51,911 nt of DNA from Microvirga sp. BSC39 (GCF_000739015.1 NZ_JPUG01000072.1:1-51911), one strand, 5' to 3'; positions 1-8,120 are shown, numbered from the stretch's first letter. A program made the numbers and translations. The notes: generated from the letters alone by a model not told the origin.

Positions 1-1286
1 GCCATGCGGGCGCGCAAGCTGAAGGGATCGGCCTCGGTGACGGGAACTCCGTCGACCCAGATCGTGCCGCCTTGCGGATCGTAGAAGCGCAGGAGCAGCT
101 GCAGGATCGTGCTCTTGCCGGCTCCAGAGGGCCCGACGATGGCAACCCTTTCGCCGGAGCTCACGGTGAGGCTCAGGCCATGCAGAGCCCGCTGCTCGGA
201 GCGGGTCGGATAGGCGAAATGCACATCCTTGAACGCCACCGTGCCGAGCGGCGGGTTCGGCAGGGGCTTCGGGTTGCGCGGCGCCTCGATGGCGGGCTTG
301 GCGGCGAGGATCTCGCCCAAGCGCTCCGCCGCGCCGGCCGCCTGGGCGAGTTCGCCATAGACCTCCGAGAGCTGGCCGAGGGAGCTTGCGGCGAAGACCG
401 CGTAGAGGACGAACTGCGACAGCCGACCGCCGGTCATTGTGCCGGCCAGCACGTCCTGCGCGCCGTACCAGAGCACGGCCACGACGCTGGCCGAGACCAG
501 GAAGAGGCCGGCGCCCGTGAGGAACGCCCGCATGGTGGTGGAGAGCCGGGCCGCGCCGAACGCCTCCTCGGCGGCGGCGGCGAAGCGGGCCGCGGTGGCG
601 CGTTCCATGCCGAAGGCCTGCATGGTGCGCACGGCCCCGATGGCCTCGGCCGCATAGGCCGAAGCGTCGGCCAGGCGATCCTGCGCCGCCCGCGACCGCC
701 GCCGCACGGCGCGGCCCGAGAATACGAGGGGCAGGACGATGACCGGAATGGCGAGCAGCACGAGAGCCGAGAGCTTCGGGCTCGTGATGATCATGAGCAC
801 CGTCGCGCCCAGGAACAGGAACAGGTTGCGCAGCGCGATCGAGATGCTGACCCCGAAGGCCGCCTTGACCTGGGTGGTGTCGGCGGTGAGCCGCGAGACG
901 ATCTCGCCGCTCTTGGTCTGGTCGAAGAAAGCCGGATCGAGGGAGGTCAGGTGCCGGAACACGGCGGAGCGAAGGTCCGCCACCACCCGCTCGCCCAGCG
1001 TGATGACGCAATAATAGCGAAGCGCGCTCGCCAGGGCGAGCACGCCGACCACGCCGATCAGGAGGACGAAATAGGCATTGATGTAGTCGCGGCCCTGGTC
1101 CGAGAAGCCGAAATCGATCACCCGGCGCACGGCGATGGGGACCACCAGGGTGGCGGCAGAAGCCAGGGCGAGAGCCGCCAGCGCCGCGGCGATCCTGCCC
1201 TTGTAGGCGAGGCCGTAGGGAATGAGCGGTTTCAGAGCGCTGAGCGCGGCCTTGGAGCGGTCTTGGTCAGAGGGCAAATCGGCCAT
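1..1286 (-). CDS. ABC transporter, fused permease/ATPase (MsbA/LmrA type), 3' end outside window
   Basis: This is a half-size ABC exporter with the membrane domain fused to the ATPase; it would act as a homodimer in the inner membrane, exporting a lipid or other hydrophobic substrate. The reading frame starts at the ATG at 1286 (MADLPSDQDRSK) and runs off the left edge. The first 300 or so residues carry hydrophobic segments and the intracellular-loop pattern of type IV exporters (GEIVSRLTADT). The nucleotide-binding domain follows, with Walker A GPSGAGKST near residue 385 and a Q-loop-like LLLRFYDPQGG. The signature and Walker B motifs lie beyond the window. The substrate cannot be told. It is divergent from rpmE, a pairing I associate with Rhizobiales. 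Confidence 0.93.
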   Translation of the reverse strand, partial: MADLPSDQDRSKAALSALKPLIPYGLAYKGRIAAALAALALASAATLVVPIAVRRVIDFGFSDQGRDYINAYFVLLIGVVGVLALASALRYYCVITLGERVVADLRSAVFRHLTSLDPAFFDQTKSGEIVSRLTADTTQVKAAFGVSISIALRNLFLFLGATVLMIITSPKLSALVLLAIPVIVLPLVFSGRAVRRRSRAAQDRLADASAYAAEAIGAVRTMQAFGMERATAARFAAAAEEAFGAARLSTTMRAFLTGAGLFLVSASVVAVLWYGAQDVLAGTMTGGRLSQFVLYAVFAASSLGQLSEVYGELAQAAGAAERLGEILAAKPAIEAPRNPKPLPNPPLGTVAFKDVHFAYPTRSEQRALHGLSLTVSSGERVAIVGPSGAGKSTILQLLLRFYDPQGGTIWVDGVPVTEADPFSLRARM

Positions 1287-1365
1287 GTCAGCCTTCGTTG
1301 ACGAAAATCACGGATCGGAGCTGCTTCCATTGGCATGGAATCAGACCTTTTCTCTTGAGCTGTCT

Positions 1366-1410
1366 CAATTTTCGACAGCGAACCGGGCTCACCTCGCCGA
1401 AAAGTGCTCT
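1366..1410. repeat. Imperfect palindromic intergenic repeat, copy 1 (GCATTTTC/GAAAATGC type)
   Basis: The core AATTTTCGACAGCGAACCGG, followed by CGCCGAAAAGTGCTC, aligns with the copy at 18024-18068 almost base for base, and the two ends are roughly complementary. It lies in the 257-bp gap between the ABC transporter and rpmE. Short palindromes of this kind are common between genes in Rhizobiales. A second small palindrome (TTCCAT/ATGGAA) sits at 1326-1341. Confidence 0.6.
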
Positions 1411-1543
1411 GGGACGGTTTAGCACCTTTGCCCCGGCTTGTTTCAACCACCTAAGTGAGGTATAGGCGCGCATTCATCAATTCAGGCTCGATCTCACATT
1501 GCGGGCTGACCAGACTTGGCTGGCCGCGAGAAGGACTATGGCA

Positions 1544-1783
1544 ATGGCGCGCAAAGCAACCGAACATCCCGATTACCACTTCATCAAGGTGGTCATGACC
1601 AACGGCACCGAGTATCAGACCCGCTCGACCTACGGCAAAGAGGGCGACACCCTCAACCTCGACATCGACCCGAGCACCCATCCGGCCTGGACCGGCGGTT
1701 CGCAGCAGCTGCTCGACCGCGGCGGTCGCGTGTCGCGCTTCAACTCGCGCTTCGGCGGCCTGAGCCTCGGCACCAAGAAGTAA
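1544..1783 (+). CDS. rpmE: 50S ribosomal protein L31
   Basis: Small structural protein of the large ribosomal subunit, 79 residues from ATG 1544 (MARKATEHPDYHFIKVV). The conserved L31 blocks HPDYHFIKVVMTNGTEY and HPAWTGG are present. The CxxC zinc-ribbon cysteines are absent, so this is a zinc-independent (C-minus) L31. I chose 1544 rather than ATG 1538 because the AGAAGG at 1529-1534 is well spaced for 1544 and too close for 1538. A strong bidirectional hairpin terminator follows 37 bp after the stop. Confidence 0.95.
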   Translation: MARKATEHPDYHFIKVVMTNGTEYQTRSTYGKEGDTLNLDIDPSTHPAWTGGSQQLLDRGGRVSRFNSRFGGLSLGTKK

Positions 1784-1820
1784 TCGGGCAACTCGCGCCG
1801 ATCATTTCACCCGGAATGCA

Positions 1821-1846
1821 AAAAGCCCCGCTCGAGCGGGGCTTTT
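1821..1846. terminator. Bidirectional intrinsic terminator between rpmE and rcdA
   Basis: A 13-bp perfect palindrome (AAAAGCCCCGCTC and its complement) has a T run on one side and an A run on the other. It can end transcription of both convergent genes. Confidence 0.9.
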
Positions 1847-1856
1847 TCGTTGCGTC

Positions 1857-2387
1857 CTACTCTGTCGGCCCGAATGCTTTCTGCAGCATGCCAAGCTGTG
1901 CCGCAATCGGATTGGGCGGCGCCTGGCGGGGGGCGGGTCCGGCCTCGGACATCAGCCGCTCCAGATGGAGGATCCGGGCGTGGAGGCGGGTCGCGAGGCC
2001 CATGAGGTCCCGCAGGCGCTCCGGAAGCGCCTCGTAATCCTCGATGCTCGTTTTGGTGTCCGACGAGTTCAACCGGACCCTGTTCTTCTCGTTCTGGGCC
2101 TGATCGGGAGAGATCTCCCCTTCGGCGACGGCCCGCTGCAGCAGGAGCCACGAGGCGATCTGCATCAGGCGGGTGGTGAGCCGCATGCTTTCGCTGGCAT
2201 AGACGAGGCTCGTCTGGCGCTCCAGGTGGCGGGACTCCTCCCGCCCCGGACCGTCCAGATACGCGGCCGTCTCCTCGATCAGCTCCATGCCCTCCTGGAA
2301 GAGGGCCCTGAAGGCATCCGATCCCACGAAGCTCTGCCCGAACTGGACAGGATCGACACCAAGCTGGATCACGTCGGGCTCGTTCAC
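1857..2387 (-). CDS. rcdA: RcdA-like protease adaptor (DUF1465), regulator of CtrA degradation
   Basis: RcdA is a ClpXP adaptor of alphaproteobacteria: bound to CpdR-primed ClpX, it helps deliver CtrA (through PopA) and other cell-cycle substrates. The protein is 176 residues from a GTG at 2387. I preferred this start because GGGAGAG lies just upstream and the extra 17 residues from ATG 2438 look non-coding. The helical DUF1465 pattern is visible: FGQSFVGSDAFRALFQEGM near the start, then YLDGPGR, ASESMRLTTRLMQIASWLL and SDTKTSIEDYEALP. The C-terminus is Pro/Ala-rich and probably disordered. The partner gene cpdR is also in this window at 33795-34151. Family assignment is from recognised conserved blocks, not a search. 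Confidence 0.85.
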   Translation of the reverse strand: MNEPDVIQLGVDPVQFGQSFVGSDAFRALFQEGMELIEETAAYLDGPGREESRHLERQTSLVYASESMRLTTRLMQIASWLLLQRAVAEGEISPDQAQNEKNRVRLNSSDTKTSIEDYEALPERLRDLMGLATRLHARILHLERLMSEAGPAPRQAPPNPIAAQLGMLQKAFGPTE

Positions 2388-2502
2388 GCGTCTCTCCCAA
2401 AGACCTGTCCTCCGCCGGGGCGAAGGGCTGCAACTCATGAGAGGATTATAGGACGGTCCGGTGAGACTTGCCTCGGTAACCTCTTCTTAAGGTTAAGTAG
2501 GC

Positions 2503-2593
2503 GCATCGTGCGAAAAAGTGGTTCCGGTTTTTCGCGTCAAAGATGCATCGGATGGGTCCCAAAGGTGCAAATCCACTTTCGGGTCCGATGCTC
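2503..2593. repeat. Imperfect palindromic repeat, GAGCATCGGACC type, copy 1
   Basis: The right end GGGTCCGATGCTC is identical to the right end of the copy at 4054-4100. The left end carries GCATCG followed by AAAAAGTGGTTCCGG, a pattern common in intergenic repeats of Methylobacteriaceae-like genomes. It occupies much of the 350-bp gap between rcdA and the DUF1192 gene. Nothing else recognisable is in that gap except the CtrA box. Confidence 0.6.
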
Positions 2594-2716
2594 ACAAAAA
2601 TTGAGCCGCTCATGGCGGCTCTTGAAGTCTAACAGGGAAGCGTCAAACAGAGTGGGCCTCTGAGCCACTCGACATCCAGGGAGAGACCTGGATGCCTTAT
2701 TCATGCTTGAAAATGG

Positions 2717-2731
2717 TTAATGCGCGGTTAA
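2717..2731. promoter_or_regulatory. Consensus CtrA box (TTAA-N7-TTAA)
   Basis: The sequence TTAATGCGCGGTTAA matches the full CtrA consensus in both half-sites with exact 7-bp spacing, in a G+C-rich genome where TTAA is uncommon. It lies 330 bp upstream of the rcdA start and just past the DUF1192 stop. Whether it drives rcdA is inference. Confidence 0.5.
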
Positions 2732-2737
2732 ACGCCC

Positions 2738-2944
2738 TCAGGCCTGGCCGAGCTTGAAGAAGGCGCTTGCAGCCGCCAGGGAGCTTTCCTTCTTGGCCTT
2801 CGCCTCCTTGAGACGGGCGATCTCCCGCTCAAGCATGTCGAGCCGCTCATCGAGCTCATCGACGGAGAGCATCGACAGGTCCTGGCCGATTTCGTGTCCG
2901 CTGACGATACGCCGCGGTTCATCGGCGAAGGGATCGAGGGCCAT
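2738..2944 (-). CDS. DUF1192 family small coiled-coil protein
   Basis: A 68-residue protein of unknown function from the small DUF1192 family of alphaproteobacteria. The start at ATG 2944 (MALDPFADEPRR) is set by GAGGAG about 8 bp upstream; the longer frame to 3001 adds residues unlike the family. The N-terminus has the family's DPF block. The middle (SVDELDERLDMLEREIARLKEAK) is strongly helical with heptad leucines, so a short coiled coil is likely. No signal peptide or catalytic motif is seen. It is divergent from the quinone oxidoreductase with a 100-bp gap, an arrangement seen in related genomes to my knowledge. Confidence 0.8.
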   Translation of the reverse strand: MALDPFADEPRRIVSGHEIGQDLSMLSVDELDERLDMLEREIARLKEAKAKKESSLAAASAFFKLGQA

Positions 2945-3044
2945 GGCATTCTCCTCTTCAAGGTTGGTCGTCAGGTTAGTTCGGCATGCTTTCCTTGCCA
3001 ACAGAGCCTATATCCCGGGAGAGTGTTGGCCAAAGGAGGGAAAA

Positions 3045-4043
3045 ATGGGGCAGAGTCCGGACATGATGCGCGCCGTCGTTGCGGAAGGAAGCGGCGGACC
3101 CGAGGTCCTCAAGGTCGTGCAGCGCCCTGTTCCCGGGCCCGGAGACGGCGAAATCCTGGTGCGTGTGAAGGTCGCGGGGGTGAACCGCCCCGACGTGATC
3201 CAGCGCCAGGGCGGCTATCCGCCGCCGCCCGGAGCACCGGATATCCTCGGGCTCGAGATCGCCGGCGAGGTGGTGGCCGCAGGTCCCAGCGCAGGGCGTT
3301 TCTCCGTTGGCGAGCCCGTCATGGCCCTGGTGCCGGGCGGGGGCTATGCGGAATATGCCGTCGTTCACGAGAGCAACGCCCTGCCGGTTCCTCCTGGCCT
3401 GTCCTACGAGGAAGCGGGGGCAATTCCGGAAACCTATTTCACCGTCTGGACCAACGTGTTCGACCGGGGACGCCTCCAGGCCGGCGAGACCTTCCTGGTC
3501 CACGGCGGCACCTCCGGCATCGGCACCACGGCAATCCAGCTCGCCAAGGCCTACGGCGCCACGGTCATCGCCACGGCCGGAACCCAGGACAAATGCGACG
3601 CCTGCCTGCGGCTCGGCGCCGACGTGGCGGTCAATTACCGGAGCCAGGACTTCGTGGCGGCCACCAAGGAGGCCACCGGCGGCCGGGGTGCGGACCTGAT
3701 CCTCGACATGGTGGGCGGCGACTACATTCCCCGCAACTACGACGCGGCCGCCCAGGACGGGCGGATCGTGCAGATCGCGTTTCTGCAAAGCCCCAAGGTC
3801 GAGGTCGATTTCCGCCGCCTCATGGTCAAGCGGCTCACCCACACGGGTTCGACCCTAAGGCCCCGCTCGCCGGCGGAAAAGGCGGTCATCGCCCGCGCGC
3901 TCGAGGACAAGGTCTGGCCACTGCTCGCGGAAGGACGCTGCCGGCCGGTGATGGATTCGACCTTTGCCTTCGAGGATGTGGCCAAGGCCCATGCCCGGAT
4001 GGACGGGGGCGAGCATATCGGGAAGATCGTGCTGACCCTCTAG
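3045..4043 (+). CDS. NAD(P)H-dependent quinone oxidoreductase (zinc-free MDR/QOR type)
   Basis: A medium-chain dehydrogenase/reductase that would reduce quinones or enoyl substrates with NADPH in the cytoplasm; 332 residues. The ATG at 3045 is preceded by a strong AAAGGAGGG. The N-terminal GroES-like domain has GVNRPDVIQRQGGYPPP and LGLEIAGEV, typical of the PIG3/QOR branch. The Rossmann domain has VHGGTSGIGTTAIQLAKAYG near residues 148-167. The cysteines and histidine of the catalytic zinc site are absent, as expected for QORs. The natural substrate cannot be read from sequence. No operon partner follows; a palindromic repeat begins 10 bp after the stop. Confidence 0.9.
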   Translation: MGQSPDMMRAVVAEGSGGPEVLKVVQRPVPGPGDGEILVRVKVAGVNRPDVIQRQGGYPPPPGAPDILGLEIAGEVVAAGPSAGRFSVGEPVMALVPGGGYAEYAVVHESNALPVPPGLSYEEAGAIPETYFTVWTNVFDRGRLQAGETFLVHGGTSGIGTTAIQLAKAYGATVIATAGTQDKCDACLRLGADVAVNYRSQDFVAATKEATGGRGADLILDMVGGDYIPRNYDAAAQDGRIVQIAFLQSPKVEVDFRRLMVKRLTHTGSTLRPRSPAEKAVIARALEDKVWPLLAEGRCRPVMDSTFAFEDVAKAHARMDGGEHIGKIVLTL

Positions 4044-4053
4044 CGTCAGGGCG

Positions 4054-4100
4054 GAGCATTGGACCGGAAAATCTGAAATCAAATTGCGGGTCCGATGCTC
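4054..4100. repeat. Imperfect palindromic repeat, GAGCATCGGACC type, copy 2
   Basis: The ends GAGCATTGGACC and GGGTCCGATGCTC are nearly exact inverted repeats around an A/T-rich middle. The right end matches the copy at 2503-2593. Confidence 0.65.
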
Positions 4101-4256
4101 AAAAGTTTGCAACATCGCGGCACGATCCCTATAATCACCCCGTTTCCCTCACAGCGTGAGACGAGATGCTCCGGTCCGCACCGGTTCGGAGCGCAAGAGA
4201 GTTTTGCCGTGCGGCGCCGAAATGTCCGGCGCCCGGCCTGAAGGAGGTTCGCTTAC

Positions 4257-4976
4257 ATGTCCCAGGGACCGCTGATGCCGAAGGCGACGGCCGTTTGGCT
4301 CGTCGAGAATACATCGCTGTCGTTCGATCAGATCGCCGACTTCTGCAAGCTCCACCCGCTCGAGGTGAAGGGCATTGCCGACGGCGAGGTGGCCGCGGGC
4401 ATCAAGGGTGCCGACCCCATCTCCATGGGCCAGCTGACCCGCGAAGAGATCGAGAAGGCGCAAGAGAGCCCGACCCATCGCCTGCGCCTGGCCGAGTCGC
4501 GCGTGAAGCTGCCCGAGCAGAAGAAGATCAAGAAGGGCCCGCGCTACACCCCCGTGTCGCGCCGCCACGACCGCCCGAACGCGATCCTCTGGCTGGTGCG
4601 CAACCATCCGGAGCTCAAGGACGCGCAGATCATGCGGCTGGTGGGCACCACCAAGACCACGATCCAGCAGGTTCGCGAGCGCACCCACTGGAACTCAGCG
4701 AGCCTCACCCCCATGGACCCGGTGACCCTGGGCCTGTGCTCGCAGATCGACCTCGATTTCGAGGTGCAGCGCGCTGCCAAGGACCGTCCGCAGGTGGAAT
4801 CCCAGGACCATGGCGGCACCCTGATGCCGGCGGAAGTCTCCACGGCCCCCGAGCGGCCCGCCGACCCCTTCGCCGACATGAGCCGCCCGAAGCCGGTTCA
4901 GGAAGAACACATCGACGTCAACTCCGTCTTCGCCAAGCTCAAGACGCTCAAGCGCGACGACGAAGACGAGGAATAA
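4257..4976 (+). CDS. trcR: TrcR-type cell cycle transcriptional regulator (DUF1013)
   Basis: A 239-residue member of the DUF1013 family, restricted to alphaproteobacteria and annotated as the cell-cycle transcriptional regulator TrcR. The start ATG 4257 follows AAGGAGG with 9-bp spacing. The N-terminus (LMPKATAVWLVENTSLSFDQ) and the second block (DRPNAILWLVRNHPELKDAQ) look like two related helix-turn-helix units; each has a WLV core followed by a D-Q-I segment (FDQIADFC, DAQIMRLV). The second is followed by GTTKTTIQQVRERTHWN, a plausible recognition helix. The C-terminal third is Pro/acidic-rich and ends in an acidic tail. It is monocistronic with a strong terminator. The gene symbol rests on the family name; its regulon here is unknown. 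Confidence 0.82.
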   Translation: MSQGPLMPKATAVWLVENTSLSFDQIADFCKLHPLEVKGIADGEVAAGIKGADPISMGQLTREEIEKAQESPTHRLRLAESRVKLPEQKKIKKGPRYTPVSRRHDRPNAILWLVRNHPELKDAQIMRLVGTTKTTIQQVRERTHWNSASLTPMDPVTLGLCSQIDLDFEVQRAAKDRPQVESQDHGGTLMPAEVSTAPERPADPFADMSRPKPVQEEHIDVNSVFAKLKTLKRDDEDEE

Positions 4977-4985
4977 GTTTCACGC

Positions 4986-5015
4986 AAAAGGCCCGGAGCG
5001 ATCCGGGCCTTTTTT
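4986..5015 (+). terminator. Intrinsic terminator of trcR
   Basis: The stem GGCCCGGA/TCCGGGCC has a 4-nt loop, an A run before it and six T after it. It starts within 10 bp of the trcR stop. Confidence 0.92.
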
Positions 5016-5029
5016 GTTTCTGCCATACG

Positions 5030-5248
5030 GTCATCCCGGACGGAGCGCAGCGAAGATCCGGGATCGTTGAACGAGTGTGGCGCGGGAACCCTCATCCCCC
5101 TTGTGGGGAGGAGTTAGAGGTGAGGGTGTGAGCGATAGCCTACGCAGGTCTGGCGCCAGCACCCCCACCCTGCCCCTCTCCACAAGGGGGAGGGAAAAGC
5201 GCTCTATCCTGCACCCGATCCCGGATCGCCCGCGGCGTCCGGGATGAC
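5030..5248. repeat. Composite palindromic repeat: one REP-like palindrome nested in another
   Basis: The outer arms are GTCATCCCGGA (from 5030) and TCCGGGATGAC (ending 5248), with CGATCCCGGATC-type secondary arms at 5055-5066 and 5216-5227. Inside lies a second, unrelated inverted repeat: CCCTCATCCCCCTTGTGGGG near 5089-5108 against CCTCTCCACAAGGGGGAGGG at 5175-5194. No coding frame is credible here. The outer arms resemble those of 13034-13181. Confidence 0.75.
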
Positions 5249-5258
5249 GCTGGAAACG

Positions 5259-7172
5259 TCAGCCCGCCAGCCCCCTCGCCTTGAGCACGTCCCCGATCTC
5301 CTCGAGAATGATCGGATCGTCGATGGTGGCGGGCGTGGTCCAGGGATCGCCGTCGGCGATCTTCTTCATGGTGCCGCGCAGGATCTTGCCCGAGCGGGTC
5401 TTGGGCAGGCGCGGTACGGTGATGGCGAGCTTAAAGGCCGCAACAGGCCCGATCTTCTCGCGCACGAGGCCGATGAGATCCTTCTCGATCTCCTCCGGCG
5501 TCTTCTGGACGCCGGATTTCAGCACCACGAAGCCGCAGGGCACCTCGCCCTTGAGGGCATCCTTCACGCCGATGACCGCGCACTCGGCAACCGCCGGATG
5601 GGAGGCCAGGACCTCCTCCATGCCGCCCGTCGATAGACGATGGCCCGCCACGTTGATGATGTCGTCCGTACGGCCCATGACCCAGACATAGCCGTCCTCG
5701 TCGATGTAGCCCGCATCCGAGGTGTTGTAGTAGCCGGGATAGACGGAGAGATAGGCATCCCTGAACCTCTCCTCCGCCTGCCAGAGCGTCGGCAGCGCCC
5801 CGGGCGGGAGCGGCAGCTTGATGACGATGGCCCCCATGGTGCTGGGGGCGACCTGCTTGCCGCCTTCGTCCAGCACCTGCACCGTGTAGCCGGGCAACGG
5901 CACCGTGGGGGAGCCGTGCTTGACCGGGAGCGCGCCGAGGCCGAGCGGATTGCCCACCACCGGCCAGCCTGTCTCCGTCTGCCACCAATGGTCGATGACC
6001 GGAACCTGCAGGATGTCCTCCGCCCATTTCACCGTGTCGGGATCCGCCCGCTCGCCGGCGAGGAACAGGGCGCGGAAGGCCGAGAGATCGTATGCCTTCA
6101 GGAGCTCCGCCCCGGGATCCTCCTTCTTGATCGCCCGGAAGGCGGTCGGCGCCGTGAACAGGGTCACGACCCCATGGTCGGCAATCACCCGCCAATAGGC
6201 GCCCGCATCGGGCGTGCCCACGGGCTTGCCCTCGTAGAGAATGGCCGTGCAGCCGTGCAGCAGCGGGCCGTAGACGATGTAGGAATGGCCGACCACCCAG
6301 CCCACGTCGGAAGCGGCCCAGAACACCTCGCCGGGCTTCACGCCGAAAAAGTTCTCCATGGACCATTTCAGCGCAACCATGTGGCCGCCGTTGTCGCGCA
6401 CGACGCCCTTGGGTCTCCCGGTGGTGCCGGAGGTGTAGAGCACATAGAGCGGATCGGTGGAGGCCACCGGCACGCACTCGGCCTGCTTGCCCGACTGACG
6501 GGCATTGGCGACCGCCTTCTGCCAATCCTGATCGCGGCCCTCGACCAGCGACGCTTCGCATTGCGGCCGCTGGTAGACGAGACAGGCATCGGGCTTGGAC
6601 GCGGAGAGCGTGATCGCCTCGTCCAGGAGCGGCTTGTAGGGGATGGTGCGGGCGCCCTCGATGCCGCAGGAGGCCGAGAGGATCGCCTTCGGCTTTGCAT
6701 CGTCGATGCGGGTGGCGAGTTCCTTGGCGGCAAAGCCCCCGAACACCACAGAGTGGATGGCGCCGATACGGGCGCAGGCGAGCATGGCGAAGGCCGCCTC
6801 GGGGATCATGGGCATGTAGATGACGACGCGGTCACCTTTTTGGACACCCATGTCCTGGAGGACGGCGGCGAGCGTTGCCACCTCGTCGCGCAGCTCGGCA
6901 TAGGAAATGCTGCGTTTGGAGTTGGTGACCGGGCTGTCGTAGATGATCGCCGCCTGGTCCCCGCGGGTTGCCGCATGCCGGTCGACGGCGTTGTAGCAGG
7001 TGTTGCAGACCGCCCCGGTGAACCACGTGCCATAGGCGCCCAACATGGCGTCGAAGATCTTGTCGGCAGGCTTGATCCAGTCGATCTCCCGCGCGGCTTC
7101 CGCCCAGAACCCTTCCGGATCGGCTTTCCAGCCGGCATAGACCTCATGATAGCGGCTTTGGGTCGATGACAT
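5259..7172 (-). CDS. prpE: Propionyl-CoA synthetase (acetyl-CoA synthetase-like, AMP-forming)
   Basis: Activates a short-chain acid, probably propionate, to its CoA thioester via an acyl-adenylate. The protein is 637 residues from ATG 7172, preceded by GGGGAG; a GTG at 7193 is an alternative start. The N-terminal ACAS-like segment starts SRYHEVYAGWKADPEGFW. The ATP/AMP motif YTSGTTGRPKGV lies near residue 246 and the A5 motif DHWWQTETGWP mid-protein. The A10 lysine is in RLPKTRSGKILRG near residue 596, the residue that Pat/GNAT acetyltransferases modify in this family. DHWWQTE with WP after it is the PrpE pattern rather than the classical Acs pattern. It is divergent from the TauE gene; no methylcitrate-cycle genes are adjacent. 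Confidence 0.88.
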   Translation of the reverse strand: MSSTQSRYHEVYAGWKADPEGFWAEAAREIDWIKPADKIFDAMLGAYGTWFTGAVCNTCYNAVDRHAATRGDQAAIIYDSPVTNSKRSISYAELRDEVATLAAVLQDMGVQKGDRVVIYMPMIPEAAFAMLACARIGAIHSVVFGGFAAKELATRIDDAKPKAILSASCGIEGARTIPYKPLLDEAITLSASKPDACLVYQRPQCEASLVEGRDQDWQKAVANARQSGKQAECVPVASTDPLYVLYTSGTTGRPKGVVRDNGGHMVALKWSMENFFGVKPGEVFWAASDVGWVVGHSYIVYGPLLHGCTAILYEGKPVGTPDAGAYWRVIADHGVVTLFTAPTAFRAIKKEDPGAELLKAYDLSAFRALFLAGERADPDTVKWAEDILQVPVIDHWWQTETGWPVVGNPLGLGALPVKHGSPTVPLPGYTVQVLDEGGKQVAPSTMGAIVIKLPLPPGALPTLWQAEERFRDAYLSVYPGYYNTSDAGYIDEDGYVWVMGRTDDIINVAGHRLSTGGMEEVLASHPAVAECAVIGVKDALKGEVPCGFVVLKSGVQKTPEEIEKDLIGLVREKIGPVAAFKLAITVPRLPKTRSGKILRGTMKKIADGDPWTTPATIDDPIILEEIGDVLKARGLAG

Positions 7173-7285
7173 GGCGCTCCCCGTTGCGTTCACGGCATGG
7201 GACTTCGAATGGCTGCTGTGGTAGCAGGCAGCAGCGTCGGGGTCAGCGGAGACTTTCGGCGATCCGACTTTCGGCGAGTTCCCGT

Positions 7286-8044
7286 GTGATCACCGATCCT
7301 CTCTTCTATGCCGCGGCGATTCCAGCCGTGACGCTCCTGGGCTTGGCCAAAGGCGGCTTCTCGGGCCTCGGCATGCTCTCCCTGCCGCTCATGGCGCTGG
7401 TGGTCTCGCCCGTTCAGGCGGCGGCCATCACCCTGCCGATCCTGATCGTGCAGGACGTGGTCTCGGTCTGGGCCTACCGCTACGCGTGGGACCGGCGCAA
7501 CGTCGTCATTCTGGTCGTAGGCGCCATCTTGGGCATTCTCACCGGCTACCTCCTGGCAGCCCAGGTGTCCGATGCGGCGATCAAGCTCGCCGTCGGGTTG
7601 ATCTCCATCGCCTTCGCGATCCGCCGCCTGGTGCTGGAGCGGGGCGGACGGGAGCCGAAGGCGACGTCCGCCGACCTGCCGCGCGGGATGTTCTGGGGCT
7701 GGGTGACGGGCTTCACCAGCATGATCGCCCATGCGGGCGGCCCGCCCTTCCAGATTTACGTGATGCCCCAGCGCCTCCCGCGGGACGTCTTCGTCGGCAC
7801 GGGCGCAGTCGTGTTCGCGCTGATCAACTGGATCAAGGTGCCGCCCTATCTGGCGCTGGGCCAATTCACGGCCGAGAACATGGCGACCGCCGGGGCCCTC
7901 TTTCCCGTGGCGATTGCCTCCACCTGGGCCGGGGTGCTGCTGGTGCGGCGCGTTTCCGGCCAACTCTTCTATACGGCTGTCTATGTGCTGCTGGTCTTCG
8001 TGGGAGCCAAGCTCGTCTATGACGGAGCCCAGGCGCTTCTCTGA
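7286..8044 (+). CDS. TauE/SafE family membrane permease
   Basis: A putative inner-membrane permease of the TauE/SafE family, whose members move sulfite, sulfoacetate or other small anions. 252 residues from GTG 7286; the longer frame from 7166 adds Arg/Ser-rich residues that overlap the prpE start and are unlikely. Several hydrophobic helices are visible, and the family's repeated Gly-rich elements occur as GLAKGGFSGLGMLSLPLMAL in the first half and TGFTSMIAHAGGPPFQIYVM in the second. The ribosome site (GGCGAG) is weak. No sulfur-metabolism genes are nearby, so the substrate is open. Confidence 0.85.
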   Translation: MITDPLFYAAAIPAVTLLGLAKGGFSGLGMLSLPLMALVVSPVQAAAITLPILIVQDVVSVWAYRYAWDRRNVVILVVGAILGILTGYLLAAQVSDAAIKLAVGLISIAFAIRRLVLERGGREPKATSADLPRGMFWGWVTGFTSMIAHAGGPPFQIYVMPQRLPRDVFVGTGAVVFALINWIKVPPYLALGQFTAENMATAGALFPVAIASTWAGVLLVRRVSGQLFYTAVYVLLVFVGAKLVYDGAQALL

Positions 8045-8055
8045 AGCAACCAAGC

Positions 8056-8088
8056 AAAAAGCCGCCGCTTCGAATGAAGCGACGGCTT
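8056..8088 (-). terminator. Intrinsic terminator for the minus-strand DUF465 gene
   Basis: The 13-bp stem (AAGCCGCCGCTTC at 8059-8071) has one mismatch and a GAAT loop. On the minus strand it ends in TTTTT (8060-8056). On the plus strand there is no T tail. Confidence 0.75.
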
Positions 8089-8120
8089 CCTGAGGGTGGG
8101 AATATTGAGGAAATGCGCGG

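Noticed and set aside
72..1301. 409-residue plus-strand frame over the ABC transporter
   Set aside because: Low-complexity Arg/Gly/Glu/His sequence antisense to a clear ABC exporter.
2486..2500. TTAAGGTTAA motif near rcdA
   Set aside because: Spacing of 2 bp does not fit CtrA, and it is probably chance.
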